This document shows positions 8,079-17,072 of a stretch of DNA of 26,288 bases, piece after piece. Location: positions 1-26,288 of the forward strand of contig CAYYMX010000012.1 of assembly GCA_964473045.1 (NCBI GenBank). Reading direction: 5' to 3'. The notes beneath the pieces were generated by a model. It ran no database searches, had not been told where the DNA came from, and saw only the letters and a list, made by a program, of their open reading frames with translations. Made by a program: the position numbers and the translations under genes. Within the stretch, counting starts at the first letter, position 1; each line of letters begins with the position of its first letter. The DNA is from CAYYMX01 sp964473045. GTDB lineage: Bacteria; Pseudomonadota; Alphaproteobacteria; Methylaequorales; Methylaequoraceae.

Positions 8079-9140
8079 ATGATAAAAATAAATATACTAA
8101 CGCCTGGCTTTGAAACCCAAAATGGTGCCGCCTTTCTTTTTCCACTTATATTTTTTAGAAAGCCAATAAGTGACAGTGGAATAAAAATTACTTTTTATTC
8201 AAAGTTTACAAAAAAAATTTTCAACGCTGACATCATAGGAGTTGATAGTAAGTTTCATAAGTTCTTCTGGAAAGAAAATAAAAGACTAATTTTTGAACAA
8301 TTTAGACAACTAAAAAAAGAAACAAATAAATTAATATATTTTGATACCACTGATAGTACGGGTAGCTTACAGACTGATCTACTCCCTTATGTTGACATTT
8401 ATTGTAAAGGGCAAATTCTTAAGGACAAAAAAAAATATCAGAAAAGATTTTACGGTGGTAGGGTTTTTACTGATTTTGTTCACAAAAAGATTAATGTTTT
8501 AGATAATAATCCAGAATTTTCTATGAAAGTTGATGATGAAAAGTTGCTTGAAAAAATTTGCATTTCATGGAACTCCGCTTTATCTGATTATAGTGTTTTT
8601 GGGCCATTTTTAATTAAATTATACAACATTTTACCTATAAAAATGCTACTATCTCTTAGGTCTGTAAACTCTAAAAAGAAGAATAAAATAGTCCATTGCA
8701 GATTTGGTTCACATTATTCTAGAAAAACAGTTACCTGGCAAAGAAATAAAATAATTTCATTATTAAAAAAGAACAACCTTGAAAGAGTTTCAAGATTAAG
8801 ATTCTTTAACGAACTTCTTACATCTAAAATTGTAATATCACCTTTTGGTTGGGGGGAAATTTGTCTTCGTGATTTTGAAACTTTTTTATGTAATTCATTG
8901 CTTTTTAAACCTGATATGGAGCACATTAATACTTGGCCAAACCTTTACATTAAAAACAAGACTTACATACCTTTTTCATGGGATCTTAATGATTTTTTGG
9001 AAAAACTCGAGAATTTAAAAGAAAATTTTGATGATTATATTGATGTAGCAAACTTTGGAAGAACAAATTATTTAAAGTATGCAAGTTTAGATGGTGCAAA
9101 TTATTTTTTAGATCACCTCAAAAAAATAATTAAGATTTAG
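8079..9140 (+). CDS. putative glycosyltransferase
   Basis: A 353-residue protein without transmembrane segments or an obvious signal peptide. The C-terminal half has SPFGWGE at residues 254-260, followed by an RDFE segment and then a PFSWDLND segment. This pattern recalls the nucleotide-sugar-binding half of GT-B and exostosin-like glycosyltransferases, where a glycine-rich loop and an acidic residue contact the donor. The N-terminus begins with a beta strand and a TPGFETQNGAA segment, similar in style to GT-B N-termini. It follows asnB-like genes after 83 bases and ends at a terminator-like hairpin shared with a convergent GT4 gene. Donor and acceptor cannot be told. Confidence 0.5.
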   Translation: MIKINILTPGFETQNGAAFLFPLIFFRKPISDSGIKITFYSKFTKKIFNADIIGVDSKFHKFFWKENKRLIFEQFRQLKKETNKLIYFDTTDSTGSLQTDLLPYVDIYCKGQILKDKKKYQKRFYGGRVFTDFVHKKINVLDNNPEFSMKVDDEKLLEKICISWNSALSDYSVFGPFLIKLYNILPIKMLLSLRSVNSKKKNKIVHCRFGSHYSRKTVTWQRNKIISLLKKNNLERVSRLRFFNELLTSKIVISPFGWGEICLRDFETFLCNSLLFKPDMEHINTWPNLYIKNKTYIPFSWDLNDFLEKLENLKENFDDYIDVANFGRTNYLKYASLDGANYFLDHLKKIIKI

Positions 9141-9141
9141 G

Positions 9142-9166
9142 AATTTATTCTGAATAAATTTTTTCT
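9142..9166 (+). terminator. AT-rich stem-loop with T tract between convergent genes
   Basis: AATTTAT at 9142-9148 pairs with ATAAATT at 9154-9160 around the loop TCTGA, directly followed by a run of Ts. It lies just after the glycosyltransferase stop and overlaps the last codon of the convergent GT4 gene. The stem is weak because it is all A-T, but its position and the T tract fit a Rho-independent terminator for the + strand. Confidence 0.4.
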
Positions 9167-10254
9167 ATTGATGGAAGTATTTTTGGTAAATTAAAATTTT
9201 TAGAGAATTTAAAACCATTATTTATAGACATCTCTCTAAAATTTCTGTTATTTAAAAACTTTAAAATTGCATTAGCCATTGCATCTGCACTATTTTTTTT
9301 TACTAGAATACCATTTGTCCTATCTATAATTAATTCAGAATGCGCGCCCGCATTTGTAGCAATAATAGGTATTTTTAGACTCATAGCTTCAATAATTGTC
9401 CTTCCAAAACCATCACCTAAAGATGTAGCAATTACAATATCAGAAGATTTCATCCAAGGTTCAACTGGGTTTTTAAACCCCATAAAAATTACCTTTTTAT
9501 TAACTTTCATTTCATTAGCTATTTTCGTTAATTTAGGTATGAATGATTCTTTATCGGTTCCAAAAATTGCTATGATAACTGGAATACCTGATTTTTTCAA
9601 TTTGCTAGCAATATTAATAAGTATTTCAGGCTGTTTAATTCTTTGAAGGTTTCCAAAAAAACTAACAATCTTGACTCTATCTTTATTTTTAAAACCTTCT
9701 AGAATTTTATTTCTGTAAAAGTTCTTATTAATTTTTTTTTTATTTTCAGTAATAGGATTTCTTATTATTTCAATTTTGTGAGATTGTCTTTTGGGTATAG
9801 AGTTTTTTACATATTTGGAAATACAGATTATTTTAGTTGAAAATTTTATTAAATTTTTTGTGATTCTGGATTCAGGTAAAATCGTTCTTTGGTGCCAGAT
9901 AAATTTTTTTTTTAAAATCAATGTTGGTATAATCCATGTTAAATGAATGCGCATATCATTGGAATGCACGATTTTTATTTTATATTTCAAAATTAAATAA
10001 ATTATATTGGGCAATAAAATTAAGAGACAAAGAATATTTTTTAATTTTGAACTTGACGTTCCGATGAATGAAAAAATTGGGTGATACTTATATTCAATTT
10101 TATGTTTGTCTAAATATTTAGAAAAAACTCCTTTTTTATGCAAGATAACAATTATTTTTTTTTTTTTTTTATTTTTTTTGATAATTAAAAGAGAGGATAG
10201 ATGAGTTCCACATAAGGAGTCCCCAGTAAAAGGGAAGCAAATATTTTCATTCAT
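9145..10254 (-). CDS. glycosyltransferase family 4 protein
   Basis: Predicted retaining GT-B glycosyltransferase of family GT4, 369 residues. The N-terminus has FPFTGDSLCGTHLSS, the glycine-containing acceptor loop. The C-terminal Rossmann domain has VIFMGF, then the E-x7-E-type donor site in DGFGRTIIEAMS, and then PIIATNAGAHSEL. I chose ATG 10254 over the longer frame starting at 10305, because the N-terminal motif follows at once and the longer version would overlap the upstream FkbM gene by 41 bases; from 10254 the gap is 10 bases. A run of lysine codons near residues 28-34 lies in a long homopolymer tract. It forms a two-gene minus-strand unit with the FkbM gene upstream. Confidence 0.85.
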   Translation of the reverse strand: MNENICFPFTGDSLCGTHLSSLLIIKKNKKKKKIIVILHKKGVFSKYLDKHKIEYKYHPIFSFIGTSSSKLKNILCLLILLPNIIYLILKYKIKIVHSNDMRIHLTWIIPTLILKKKFIWHQRTILPESRITKNLIKFSTKIICISKYVKNSIPKRQSHKIEIIRNPITENKKKINKNFYRNKILEGFKNKDRVKIVSFFGNLQRIKQPEILINIASKLKKSGIPVIIAIFGTDKESFIPKLTKIANEMKVNKKVIFMGFKNPVEPWMKSSDIVIATSLGDGFGRTIIEAMSLKIPIIATNAGAHSELIIDRTNGILVKKNSADAMANAILKFLNNRNFREMSINNGFKFSKNFNLPKILPSIEKIYSE

Positions 10255-10264
10255 AGCTTTATTT

Positions 10265-11242
10265 TTAAGTTTTGGTTGGGGACAGCAAAACAGTTCGAGC
10301 TCCACCTAATTTTGTCAAAATTCCAATTGTCATAGCGGGACTGATCTCTTTAAAAATTCCTCTTAATTCTCCATCTGACTTAACTATCAACTCTGGTCTT
10401 TTCTTTGTATATTTAATTATTTTATTTGTCCCTGATTCAGAATTAGATGACAAATATAGTGTCTGATATTTTAGTCTAAACAATTGTTTTAATATGGGTT
10501 TAAAATCATGTTTTTTGTTATAACAAGAGGTATGTGGTTCAAAGCAAATAAGTGGACTATAAATTTTCTTTTTTATGTCTTTTATCATACTCTGTATTAT
10601 TTCAACTTCGTGACCCTCAACATCCATTCTTATTAAATCTGGCTTACCGTAAATTTTAGATAATTGTGAAATATTGTAAACTTTTACATTTATGGAGTTG
10701 CCTGTAAGGAATGATTTTGCTGAACCGTAGTCATGAAAGGTATGAAGGTTTGATTGGCTAGCCAGAAAAATTTTTTTATGACCTGATAAATTAGAGACAG
10801 CACCTTCTAAAACCTTAACCTTTTTGGTAGATATTTTGTTTAGATGTAAATTTTTTTTTAACAATAAAATATTTTTTGGTGATGGTTCAATCGCAAGAAT
10901 TTTCCCTTTTTTTCCTATTAATAAAGAGTGCATAAGCACATAGTAACCAATGTTAGCACCAATATCATAGATGTTCATCCCCGGTACCAAAGCCTTTTCT
11001 AGAATTACTTTTTGATCTATTTCTCTTTTTCCAAACAAAATTAATGATCTAGAAATACCCATATCATTAGCATCAAGAAACATTCTGTAATTATAAATCT
11101 TCTTTTTATAAAATGTATGGTTGAAAAAAAACTTAAGAATATTTGAGAAAATTAAATTGTTTACTGCAGAAATAAAATCATAAAGTCCTCTAGTATATAT
11201 AGTTTGAAATGAGCTAAAAATTTTCTTTTTTATTAATTCCAT
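10265..11242 (-). CDS. FkbM family methyltransferase (second copy)
   Basis: Predicted SAM-dependent methyltransferase of 325 residues. The SAM-binding loop DIGANIGYY is at residues 93-101, the acidic strand IEPSPKN near 118-124, and the FkbM signature MDVEGHE at 206-212. The N-terminal 85 residues lack a clear family and are basic. It is transcribed with the GT4 gene 10 bases downstream and is divergent from the membrane protein at 11329. It differs strongly from the first FkbM protein (DVDGLEL instead of DVEGHE), so the two are probably not a recent duplication and may methylate different positions. Confidence 0.85.
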   Translation of the reverse strand: MELIKKKIFSSFQTIYTRGLYDFISAVNNLIFSNILKFFFNHTFYKKKIYNYRMFLDANDMGISRSLILFGKREIDQKVILEKALVPGMNIYDIGANIGYYVLMHSLLIGKKGKILAIEPSPKNILLLKKNLHLNKISTKKVKVLEGAVSNLSGHKKIFLASQSNLHTFHDYGSAKSFLTGNSINVKVYNISQLSKIYGKPDLIRMDVEGHEVEIIQSMIKDIKKKIYSPLICFEPHTSCYNKKHDFKPILKQLFRLKYQTLYLSSNSESGTNKIIKYTKKRPELIVKSDGELRGIFKEISPAMTIGILTKLGGARTVLLSPTKT

Positions 11243-11268
11243 TTTAAAAATCTATACTCTCTTTTTAC

Positions 11269-11297
11269 TTAGAACTGTAATCATAATACTATATAAT
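11269..11297 (+). promoter_or_regulatory. possible promoter for the membrane glycosyltransferase gene
   Basis: A perfect TATAAT at 11292-11297 lies 32 bases before the ATG at 11329. A poor -35 (TTAGAA, 11269-11274) sits 17 bases before it. The 86-base space between the divergent starts holds little else. In such AT-rich DNA a TATAAT by chance is likely, so this is tentative. Confidence 0.3.
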
Positions 11298-11328
11298 TAA
11301 AGATAGAAACTTAAAATAATCAATTTAA

Positions 11329-12714
11329 ATGTATCTCACAAATAATAAAAGTTTTACTTCTAGTATACGAGATAAAATAGGGTATGTTTTACTATTTTTT
11401 ATCTCATTTTATTTACTTAGTATTTCTCCACAAATTTTGGCCCAAAGTCAACCTGACAGCTCTGACTATCTATTTGGTTCTAGTACAAGAAAACATTTAT
11501 ATACTTTAGTAATTATTTTTTGCAAAAAAATAAATTTTGAATTGATACTTTTCCAAAAAATTTTTTTTACTTCCAGTTTGGTTTTTTTGTTTTATGCCTT
11601 GAATAAAAAATTTGGAATGCTTTTCACTATATTTTTTATTATTCTTATTTTTTCAAATTTTTATTATACAACATTTTCCAAAACTATCCTTGCAGAATCT
11701 ATTTTTTTTTCATTTATTAATTTTTCTATTGGTCTTATTTTTTTAGAAAAATTTTTTGTTGCATATTTGTTTTTAGGTTTTTTTTCTGGCTGTATAATAT
11801 CTACAAAGTCAATTGGTCCGGTTATAGCAATCCCTTTTATAATTTTTGCTATCATTGAAATTTATATTAAGACTAAAAAAAATTTTTTTTTTTTGATTCT
11901 TTTATTTATTATTACATCAATGATTGTTCCAACTATTGAACATTACAAATATTTTTCAGAACAACAAGAAAGGAAAACAGTTTTTTCTCATTCTGTACTT
12001 GGAAAAGTTTTTCTTATCTCAGGTTATAAATCATTTAAAATAGAAAACTATCCTAAAAATCTTTCTCAAATGTTACAATTATCTAAAAAAAAATTTGAAG
12101 AGGTTCATTTTTTTTTAGACAAAATTAAAAATCCAATTTTAAAAGCAGATTTGATGGCTGATTATGAAGCAGTTGCACAGTACCAAATGGTTTATTTTTT
12201 CTCAGATGAAGATAAATCTAAATACGAGCATATCAAAAAGAAGCCAATGAAACTTTTTTTAGACCTAATTGCTAATAATCCATTTGAATATATTAATATT
12301 AGTCTTTCCCATTATATTGGTCTTTGGTCTACTGGATCTAAGTTCATTTTTTTGGAAAAATTTTTATCCAAAAATAATGATATAAATCAACCAATGAAAA
12401 ATGAATTTGATAATTCCTCTGGCCCTATGAAATCTATTGATACTAAATTGTTAATGGTTACCCAAATCTTCTTTATTATTTTATTTGCAAATATAATTTT
12501 ATTAACTGTGTATTTTGGCTTTAGACTATTAATGGGGAAAAAAATAAATCCAATCTTTTTTTTCTTATTAATATTACTTCAAACTTATTTAGCATTAGTT
12601 TCCTTGACAAACATAGCAACAATTAGATATTTAATGCCGCTATACCCTTCTATAATAATTTTGTTTTTGTATTCGATTAAAAGTTTATTTTTAACTTTTG
12701 TGAATAAAGGTTAA
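11329..12714 (+). CDS. multi-pass membrane protein, GT-C-like glycosyltransferase
   Basis: A 461-residue integral membrane protein with about nine to ten hydrophobic segments: one near residues 17-38, a series from about 75 to 205, and three near the C-terminus. A first loop with PDSSDY near residues 42-47 and an acidic AES near 121 resemble the loop acids that GT-C (GT39/ArnT-like) enzymes use with polyprenyl-phosphate sugars. The C-terminal RYLMPLYPSI pattern is also common in that group. A soluble region of about 150 residues lies between the early and late membrane segments. The start lacks a clear Shine-Dalgarno. A role in transferring a lipid-linked sugar at the periplasmic face is inferred; a Wzy-like polymerase is an alternative. 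Confidence 0.5.
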   Translation: MYLTNNKSFTSSIRDKIGYVLLFFISFYLLSISPQILAQSQPDSSDYLFGSSTRKHLYTLVIIFCKKINFELILFQKIFFTSSLVFLFYALNKKFGMLFTIFFIILIFSNFYYTTFSKTILAESIFFSFINFSIGLIFLEKFFVAYLFLGFFSGCIISTKSIGPVIAIPFIIFAIIEIYIKTKKNFFFLILLFIITSMIVPTIEHYKYFSEQQERKTVFSHSVLGKVFLISGYKSFKIENYPKNLSQMLQLSKKKFEEVHFFLDKIKNPILKADLMADYEAVAQYQMVYFFSDEDKSKYEHIKKKPMKLFLDLIANNPFEYINISLSHYIGLWSTGSKFIFLEKFLSKNNDINQPMKNEFDNSSGPMKSIDTKLLMVTQIFFIILFANIILLTVYFGFRLLMGKKINPIFFFLLILLQTYLALVSLTNIATIRYLMPLYPSIIILFLYSIKSLFLTFVNKG

Positions 12715-12738
12715 TGATAAATACTGGATATATATATT

Positions 12739-14640
12739 ATGTGTGGAATTGCTGGCTTTAAAATTTTCAAAAAAAAAAAAGAAGGTAATCTAAATCTTCT
12801 TAAAGATATGACAAACTTAATTGCTCATAGGGGGCCTGACTCAAATGGATATTGGGTATCTAATCCTGATAAAATATTTATTGGTCATAGAAGATTGTCA
12901 ATCTTAGATCTTACAGATAAAGGAAAACAACCTATGACCTCTTCATGTGGAAGATATGTTATTTCCTACAATGGTGAAGTTTATAATTTTCAAATTTTAA
13001 AAAAAATGCTTGAAGAAAAATTTAGTATTAAATTTAACAACAATACAGATACGCAAGTGATTCTAGAATTAATAAGCACTTTAGGTATTAAAAAAGCTAT
13101 TTCATTAATTGAAGGTATGTTTGCCTTTGTTGTATGGGATAAAAAAAGGAAGTCTCTTTTTTTAGTTAGAGATAGATTTGGTGAAAAACCTTTGTACTAT
13201 TTCTTAGATAGTGAATATTTAGTTTTTGGATCGGAATTAAAAGTTATTGAAAGATTTTTCTACCCAAAAAAACTTAATATATCCTCTAAAGGAGCAAATT
13301 ATTATTCATTCTTAGGTTATATACCAGCACCTTACTCTATATATAAAAACACGTATAAAGTGATGCCTTCAGAATTAATTGAGATAAAAAATGAAAGAGT
13401 TGTAAAAAAAAATAAATTCTTTTGTATTAATAGTTCTAGTATAGAGAAACAAAAAAAGTGTGAAAACATCACAATCAGTGAAATAAAAGAATTAGTAGAG
13501 AATTCTGTAAAGAAAATGATGATTGCAGATGTTGAAGTAGGATGTTTTTTGTCCGGTGGAATAGATTCAAGTCTTGTGGCTTCAATAATGCAAAAATATT
13601 CAAGAAAAAAAATTAAAACATTTACAGTCGGTTTCAATGAAAGTCAATATGATGAGTCTGGGTATGCAAAAAAAGTTGCTGAACATATTAATTCTGATCA
13701 CTATCAAATAAAAGTTTCATATAACGATATATTAAAGAACTTAGAGGACGTAGTTAATTTATTTGATGAACCATTCGCAGACTCTTCATTTCTTCCAACA
13801 TATCTAATTAGCAAGTTTGCTAGTAAAAAAGTTAAAGTAGTTTTATCTGGAGATGGTGGTGACGAGATTTTTTTGGGTTATAACAGATACCTTTATGCCC
13901 AAAAAATAAATAGATTAAAGAACAACTACCCTAAAGCATTGAGATTTTTTTTTTCAAAAATCTTAAAAGGTGTCCCTCTAGGCTTTTATGATTATTTTAG
14001 TAAACCATTTCAAAAAAAATTTGGAATTCACGCTTTGTCTCATAAGATTCAAAAGTTAAGCAATATAATGAATTTTAACTCAAACAGTGAATTTTATAAA
14101 AAATTAAATATTATAAATAATGATTTAATTGGAAAGTTTTTGTCGTTAAATGATAACTTATTTGAGAATTATGAAGACTTGAATATCACAGATGCGACTC
14201 AAAGAAATGATATAGATTGTTATTTGGCAAATGATATTCTGGTTAAAGTAGATAGATCTAGTATGAAAAACTCCTTAGAAGTTCGCTCACCATTTTTAGA
14301 TCATCTTTTAGTTGAAAAAGTTTTTAAAATTTCAAATGATTTAAAAATGAAAGATCAAAATTTAAAATTTATTTTAAAAAAAATTTTATCATCATATCTT
14401 CCGAAAAATTTGTATGATCGACCAAAAATGGGATTTGCGATACCAATTGAAACCTGGTTAACAAATAAAGAAATGCAGAATAGTCTTGACCAAATTTTTT
14501 TTGAAACTGATTGGGGTAAATTTAAATATGAAAAAAAAATGATAAGGAAATACTGGACAAATTATAAAAGATTTAGATCTTACCCTCCTCATAAAATATG
14601 GGCTTATGTTGTTGCTGGGCTATGGATTAACGAGCATTAA
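12739..14640 (+). CDS. asnB: asparagine synthase (glutamine-hydrolysing), canonical
   Basis: A 633-residue AsnB with all expected motifs. MCGIAGF gives the Cys2 nucleophile. HRGPDS and SYNGEVYNF follow, with VRDRFGEKPLYYF closing the glutaminase domain. The synthetase domain has SGGIDSS at 272-278, SGDGGDE at 370-376, EVRSPFLD, and a C-terminal PKMGFAIPIETWL. Length and order are those of bacterial AsnB proteins found in exopolysaccharide and O-antigen clusters. It begins 24 bases after the membrane glycosyltransferase and is followed by acpS, whose ATG lies 16 bases past its stop. It could make asparagine from aspartate or amidate a uronic acid; motifs alone do not separate these. The gene symbol is by family. 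Confidence 0.85.
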   Translation: MCGIAGFKIFKKKKEGNLNLLKDMTNLIAHRGPDSNGYWVSNPDKIFIGHRRLSILDLTDKGKQPMTSSCGRYVISYNGEVYNFQILKKMLEEKFSIKFNNNTDTQVILELISTLGIKKAISLIEGMFAFVVWDKKRKSLFLVRDRFGEKPLYYFLDSEYLVFGSELKVIERFFYPKKLNISSKGANYYSFLGYIPAPYSIYKNTYKVMPSELIEIKNERVVKKNKFFCINSSSIEKQKKCENITISEIKELVENSVKKMMIADVEVGCFLSGGIDSSLVASIMQKYSRKKIKTFTVGFNESQYDESGYAKKVAEHINSDHYQIKVSYNDILKNLEDVVNLFDEPFADSSFLPTYLISKFASKKVKVVLSGDGGDEIFLGYNRYLYAQKINRLKNNYPKALRFFFSKILKGVPLGFYDYFSKPFQKKFGIHALSHKIQKLSNIMNFNSNSEFYKKLNIINNDLIGKFLSLNDNLFENYEDLNITDATQRNDIDCYLANDILVKVDRSSMKNSLEVRSPFLDHLLVEKVFKISNDLKMKDQNLKFILKKILSSYLPKNLYDRPKMGFAIPIETWLTNKEMQNSLDQIFFETDWGKFKYEKKMIRKYWTNYKRFRSYPPHKIWAYVVAGLWINEH

Positions 14641-14656
14641 ATTTCAGAGTGAAATA

Positions 14657-15070
14657 ATGATTTTTTTGCAGGGAATAGATATTGTAAATGTAAGTCGAAT
14701 TAATGACCTATTCGTTAATTATGGCACAAGGTTTTTAAATAAAATACTTTCTGATTCTGAAAAGCTGGAATTTAATTTTAATGAAAAAAATAAATTTTTT
14801 TTAGTCTCTAGAATAGCCAACAAATTTGCTGCTAAAGAAGCAGCTTCAAAGGCGTTAGGTACTGGTTTTAGAAAAGGTGTCAGGTTTTCAGATTTTGAAA
14901 TAAGTAATAACAAACTTGGAAAACCCCTAATTAAATTTAGTGGTAATGCAAAACAAATTCTGAAGAGGAAAATTAAAAAAAATAATGTGGCAAGCATTAA
15001 CATTTCAATAAGTAATGAAAAGGATTATGCAGTTGCAATTGTTACTATCATAATTACTAAAAAAATATAA
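14657..15070 (+). CDS. acpS: holo-[acyl-carrier-protein] synthase
   Basis: Transfers 4'-phosphopantetheine from coenzyme A to the serine of apo-acyl carrier protein. With the start at ATG 14657 the protein has 137 residues, normal for AcpS. GIDIV with Asp8 and KFAAKEAASKALGTG with Glu61 are the metal and CoA-binding motifs. They are followed by the DFEISNNKLGKPLI segment typical of the family. A longer frame from 14606 would overlap asnB and adds residues with no family match. It ends one base before the next GT4 start, so it is co-transcribed with polysaccharide genes. AcpS is more often found near lepB, rnc or pdxJ, so the place is unusual. Confidence 0.9.
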   Translation: MIFLQGIDIVNVSRINDLFVNYGTRFLNKILSDSEKLEFNFNEKNKFFLVSRIANKFAAKEAASKALGTGFRKGVRFSDFEISNNKLGKPLIKFSGNAKQILKRKIKKNNVASINISISNEKDYAVAIVTIIITKKI

Positions 15071-15071
15071 A

Positions 15072-16187
15072 ATGAAGGATTTTAAAAAAAAATCAATTTT
15101 AATAATTATTGGCAGTTTAAATATAGGTGGTACTGAAAAGCAATTATTAATGCAACTTAAATACCTAAGACAATTTTACAATTTTACAATTCTTCTTTTA
15201 GAAGAAAAGGGGGATTTGTTTGAAGAGTTTAAAAGTTTAAATATAAAAATTATTGATATTAGTAATGCTAGAAAAATAAAATTAATAAATATTTTTTTTA
15301 AAATATCCAAAATTTTTTTAATTTCGAGAGAATTAAATCCGGATTTGATTCATTACTATTTGCCAAGGTCATATTTGCTTGGAGGCTTTTTACCCTATAT
15401 TTTTAGGTCGAAAATATATGTTATGTCAAGAAGATCAATGAATTTTTATCAAAAAAAGTATATGTTTGTTCGTTTTGTTGAGAAAATTTTGCATAAAAAA
15501 ATGGATTTAATAATAGCTAATTCATTGGCAGTTAAAAAACAGCTTATTGAGAATGAAGGTGTCAGTAAAGACGCATGTAAACTTATTTATAACGGTGTAA
15601 AAATAAACAAGATCAAAAACAAAACTAAAAACAATACAATAAAAATTTTGTGTATGGCAAATATAATCAAATATAAAAACCATGAATTAATAATTAATGC
15701 ATGTTCTAAAATTCCTAAAAAATTAAATTACATTATTTATTTTGTTGGAAATGATTCGTCTAGATTGGCAAATTTTCTCAAGAAGAAAGTTATTGAATTT
15801 GGTTTAAATGATAAAATTATTTTTTGTGGAAAAAAAATTAACCCTCAAAGTTATTTAAACAATTCTGATATTGGTATTTTAGTTTCAAATGAAGAAGGCT
15901 TTTCGAATACAATATTAGAATATATGAGTTTTGGGCTTCCCGTTATTGCATCTAAGGTTGGAGGAAATCCTGAATCAGTTAAGAATAATTATAATGGGTT
16001 TCTCATAAAAAAAAATGATGCTAACGATTTAAAAACTAAGCTAATCTTATTAATTAAAAATCCAAAAAAAAGAATGTTAATGGGTAAAAATGGCTTTAAA
16101 GATGTAAAAAAACACTTTGAAATAAATTTGTCAGTTATGAAATATAAAAAAACTTTTGATAAGCTATTTTGGAACAATACTAAGTGA
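15072..16187 (+). CDS. glycosyltransferase family 4 protein
   Basis: Predicted GT4 glycosyltransferase of 371 residues. The N-terminal segment IIGSLNIGGTEKQLL is the classic glycine-rich GT4 start. The C-terminal domain shows FCGKK, then SNEEGFSNTILEYMSFGLPVIA with its E-x7-E donor site, then GGNPE. The gene begins one base after the acpS stop and its TGA overlaps the GTG of cysQ as GTGA, so all three are translated from one transcript. It is likely to add a sugar to a lipid-linked repeat unit on the cytoplasmic side of the inner membrane; donor and acceptor are unknown. Confidence 0.85.
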   Translation: MKDFKKKSILIIIGSLNIGGTEKQLLMQLKYLRQFYNFTILLLEEKGDLFEEFKSLNIKIIDISNARKIKLINIFFKISKIFLISRELNPDLIHYYLPRSYLLGGFLPYIFRSKIYVMSRRSMNFYQKKYMFVRFVEKILHKKMDLIIANSLAVKKQLIENEGVSKDACKLIYNGVKINKIKNKTKNNTIKILCMANIIKYKNHELIINACSKIPKKLNYIIYFVGNDSSRLANFLKKKVIEFGLNDKIIFCGKKINPQSYLNNSDIGILVSNEEGFSNTILEYMSFGLPVIASKVGGNPESVKNNYNGFLIKKNDANDLKTKLILLIKNPKKRMLMGKNGFKDVKKHFEINLSVMKYKKTFDKLFWNNTK

Positions 16188-17050
16188 AAATTGTAATCAA
16201 TCATCTACGGAGAAAAATTTTAGAACTAACAGATGATGAAAGTAATTTCCTTATAGAATTAGTTTCAAAAGCAGGACAACTTGTTTTAAAAATAAGAGAA
16301 TCTAATTTAAAAATTTCCAAAAAAGATGATAATTCACCTGTTACAAATGCTGATATGGAATCACACAATTTTATAACTAAAAAATTAAAAGAAAATTTTC
16401 CATTAATACCAATAGTTTCTGAAGAAAGTAAAAAAAAAAGAATTAAAGAGAATATATTTTTTCTTGTTGATCCACTTGATGGAACGAAAGAATTTATTTC
16501 TGGAAAAAATGAATTTACTATTAATATAGCTTTGTTTTGTAATAATGTTCCAGAGTATGGGTTTATCAATGTTCCTGCATTACAAAAAACATATTTCAAT
16601 AACAGTTTGTGGTCATATTGTCAGATTCTTAATGACCGTATTTATCATATAATGTCTAGAAGAAATAATTATCACTTTATTCGAAAGACCAAAAAAATTG
16701 GATATAAAGTTGAATTAAGTAGATCTCACTTTGATAATAATACCCAGAGATTTTTAAATTTATTAAAGATAAAAAACCAGAACGTTTCTGGTTCATCAAT
16801 TAAAATATGCAATATTGCTGATGGTAGCTCCAATATTTATCCTCGGTTTGGTCCAACAATGGAGTGGGATATTGCTGCGGGTCATGCAATATTAAAAAAA
16901 GCAGGAGGTGAAATTTTTAATATTGATGGAACTATACTCAAATATAAAAAAAAAAAATATAAAAATTCTTCATTTATTGCGTTGGGAATCAATGAAATTC
17001 CTAACGAATTAAAAAAAAAAATTAATCTTTTTATTACTAATAAATCTTAA
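16184..17050 (+). CDS. cysQ: 3'(2'),5'-bisphosphate nucleotidase CysQ
   Basis: Member of the inositol monophosphatase superfamily, 288 residues, that hydrolyses 3'-phosphoadenosine 5'-phosphate to AMP and phosphate during sulfate assimilation or sulfation. Metal-binding motifs are all present: EE at residues 80-81, DPLDGT at 96-101 and WD at 228-229 within WDIAAGHAIL. SPVTNAD at 51-57 is the typical CysQ N-terminal signature. The start is GTG 16184, overlapping the upstream GT4 stop by four bases. Some cysQ genes sit near sulfate activation genes; here it is in a polysaccharide operon, so a link with sulfated sugars is possible but not shown. A scaffold gap follows 22 bases after the stop. 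Confidence 0.88.
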   Translation: MKIVINHLRRKILELTDDESNFLIELVSKAGQLVLKIRESNLKISKKDDNSPVTNADMESHNFITKKLKENFPLIPIVSEESKKKRIKENIFFLVDPLDGTKEFISGKNEFTINIALFCNNVPEYGFINVPALQKTYFNNSLWSYCQILNDRIYHIMSRRNNYHFIRKTKKIGYKVELSRSHFDNNTQRFLNLLKIKNQNVSGSSIKICNIADGSSNIYPRFGPTMEWDIAAGHAILKKAGGEIFNIDGTILKYKKKKYKNSSFIALGINEIPNELKKKINLFITNKS

Positions 17051-17072
17051 TTCATCTATTAATTGAAAATTT

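Noticed and set aside
13332..13637. Open frame of 101 codons on the minus strand inside asnB
   Set aside because: It lies wholly within a gene with full motif support on the other strand and has no recognisable domain; it is an antisense shadow.
14719..15003. Minus-strand open frame opposite acpS
   Set aside because: acpS is well supported by motifs; the antisense frame is a compositional shadow.
16201..16599. Open frame of 132 codons antisense to cysQ
   Set aside because: cysQ has all its catalytic motifs here; the antisense product is low-complexity and resembles no family.
16775..16793. Perfect 8-base inverted repeat (AACCAGAA / TTCTGGTT)
   Set aside because: It is inside the cysQ coding region and has no T tract after it, so it is not a terminator; no sign of a regulatory role.
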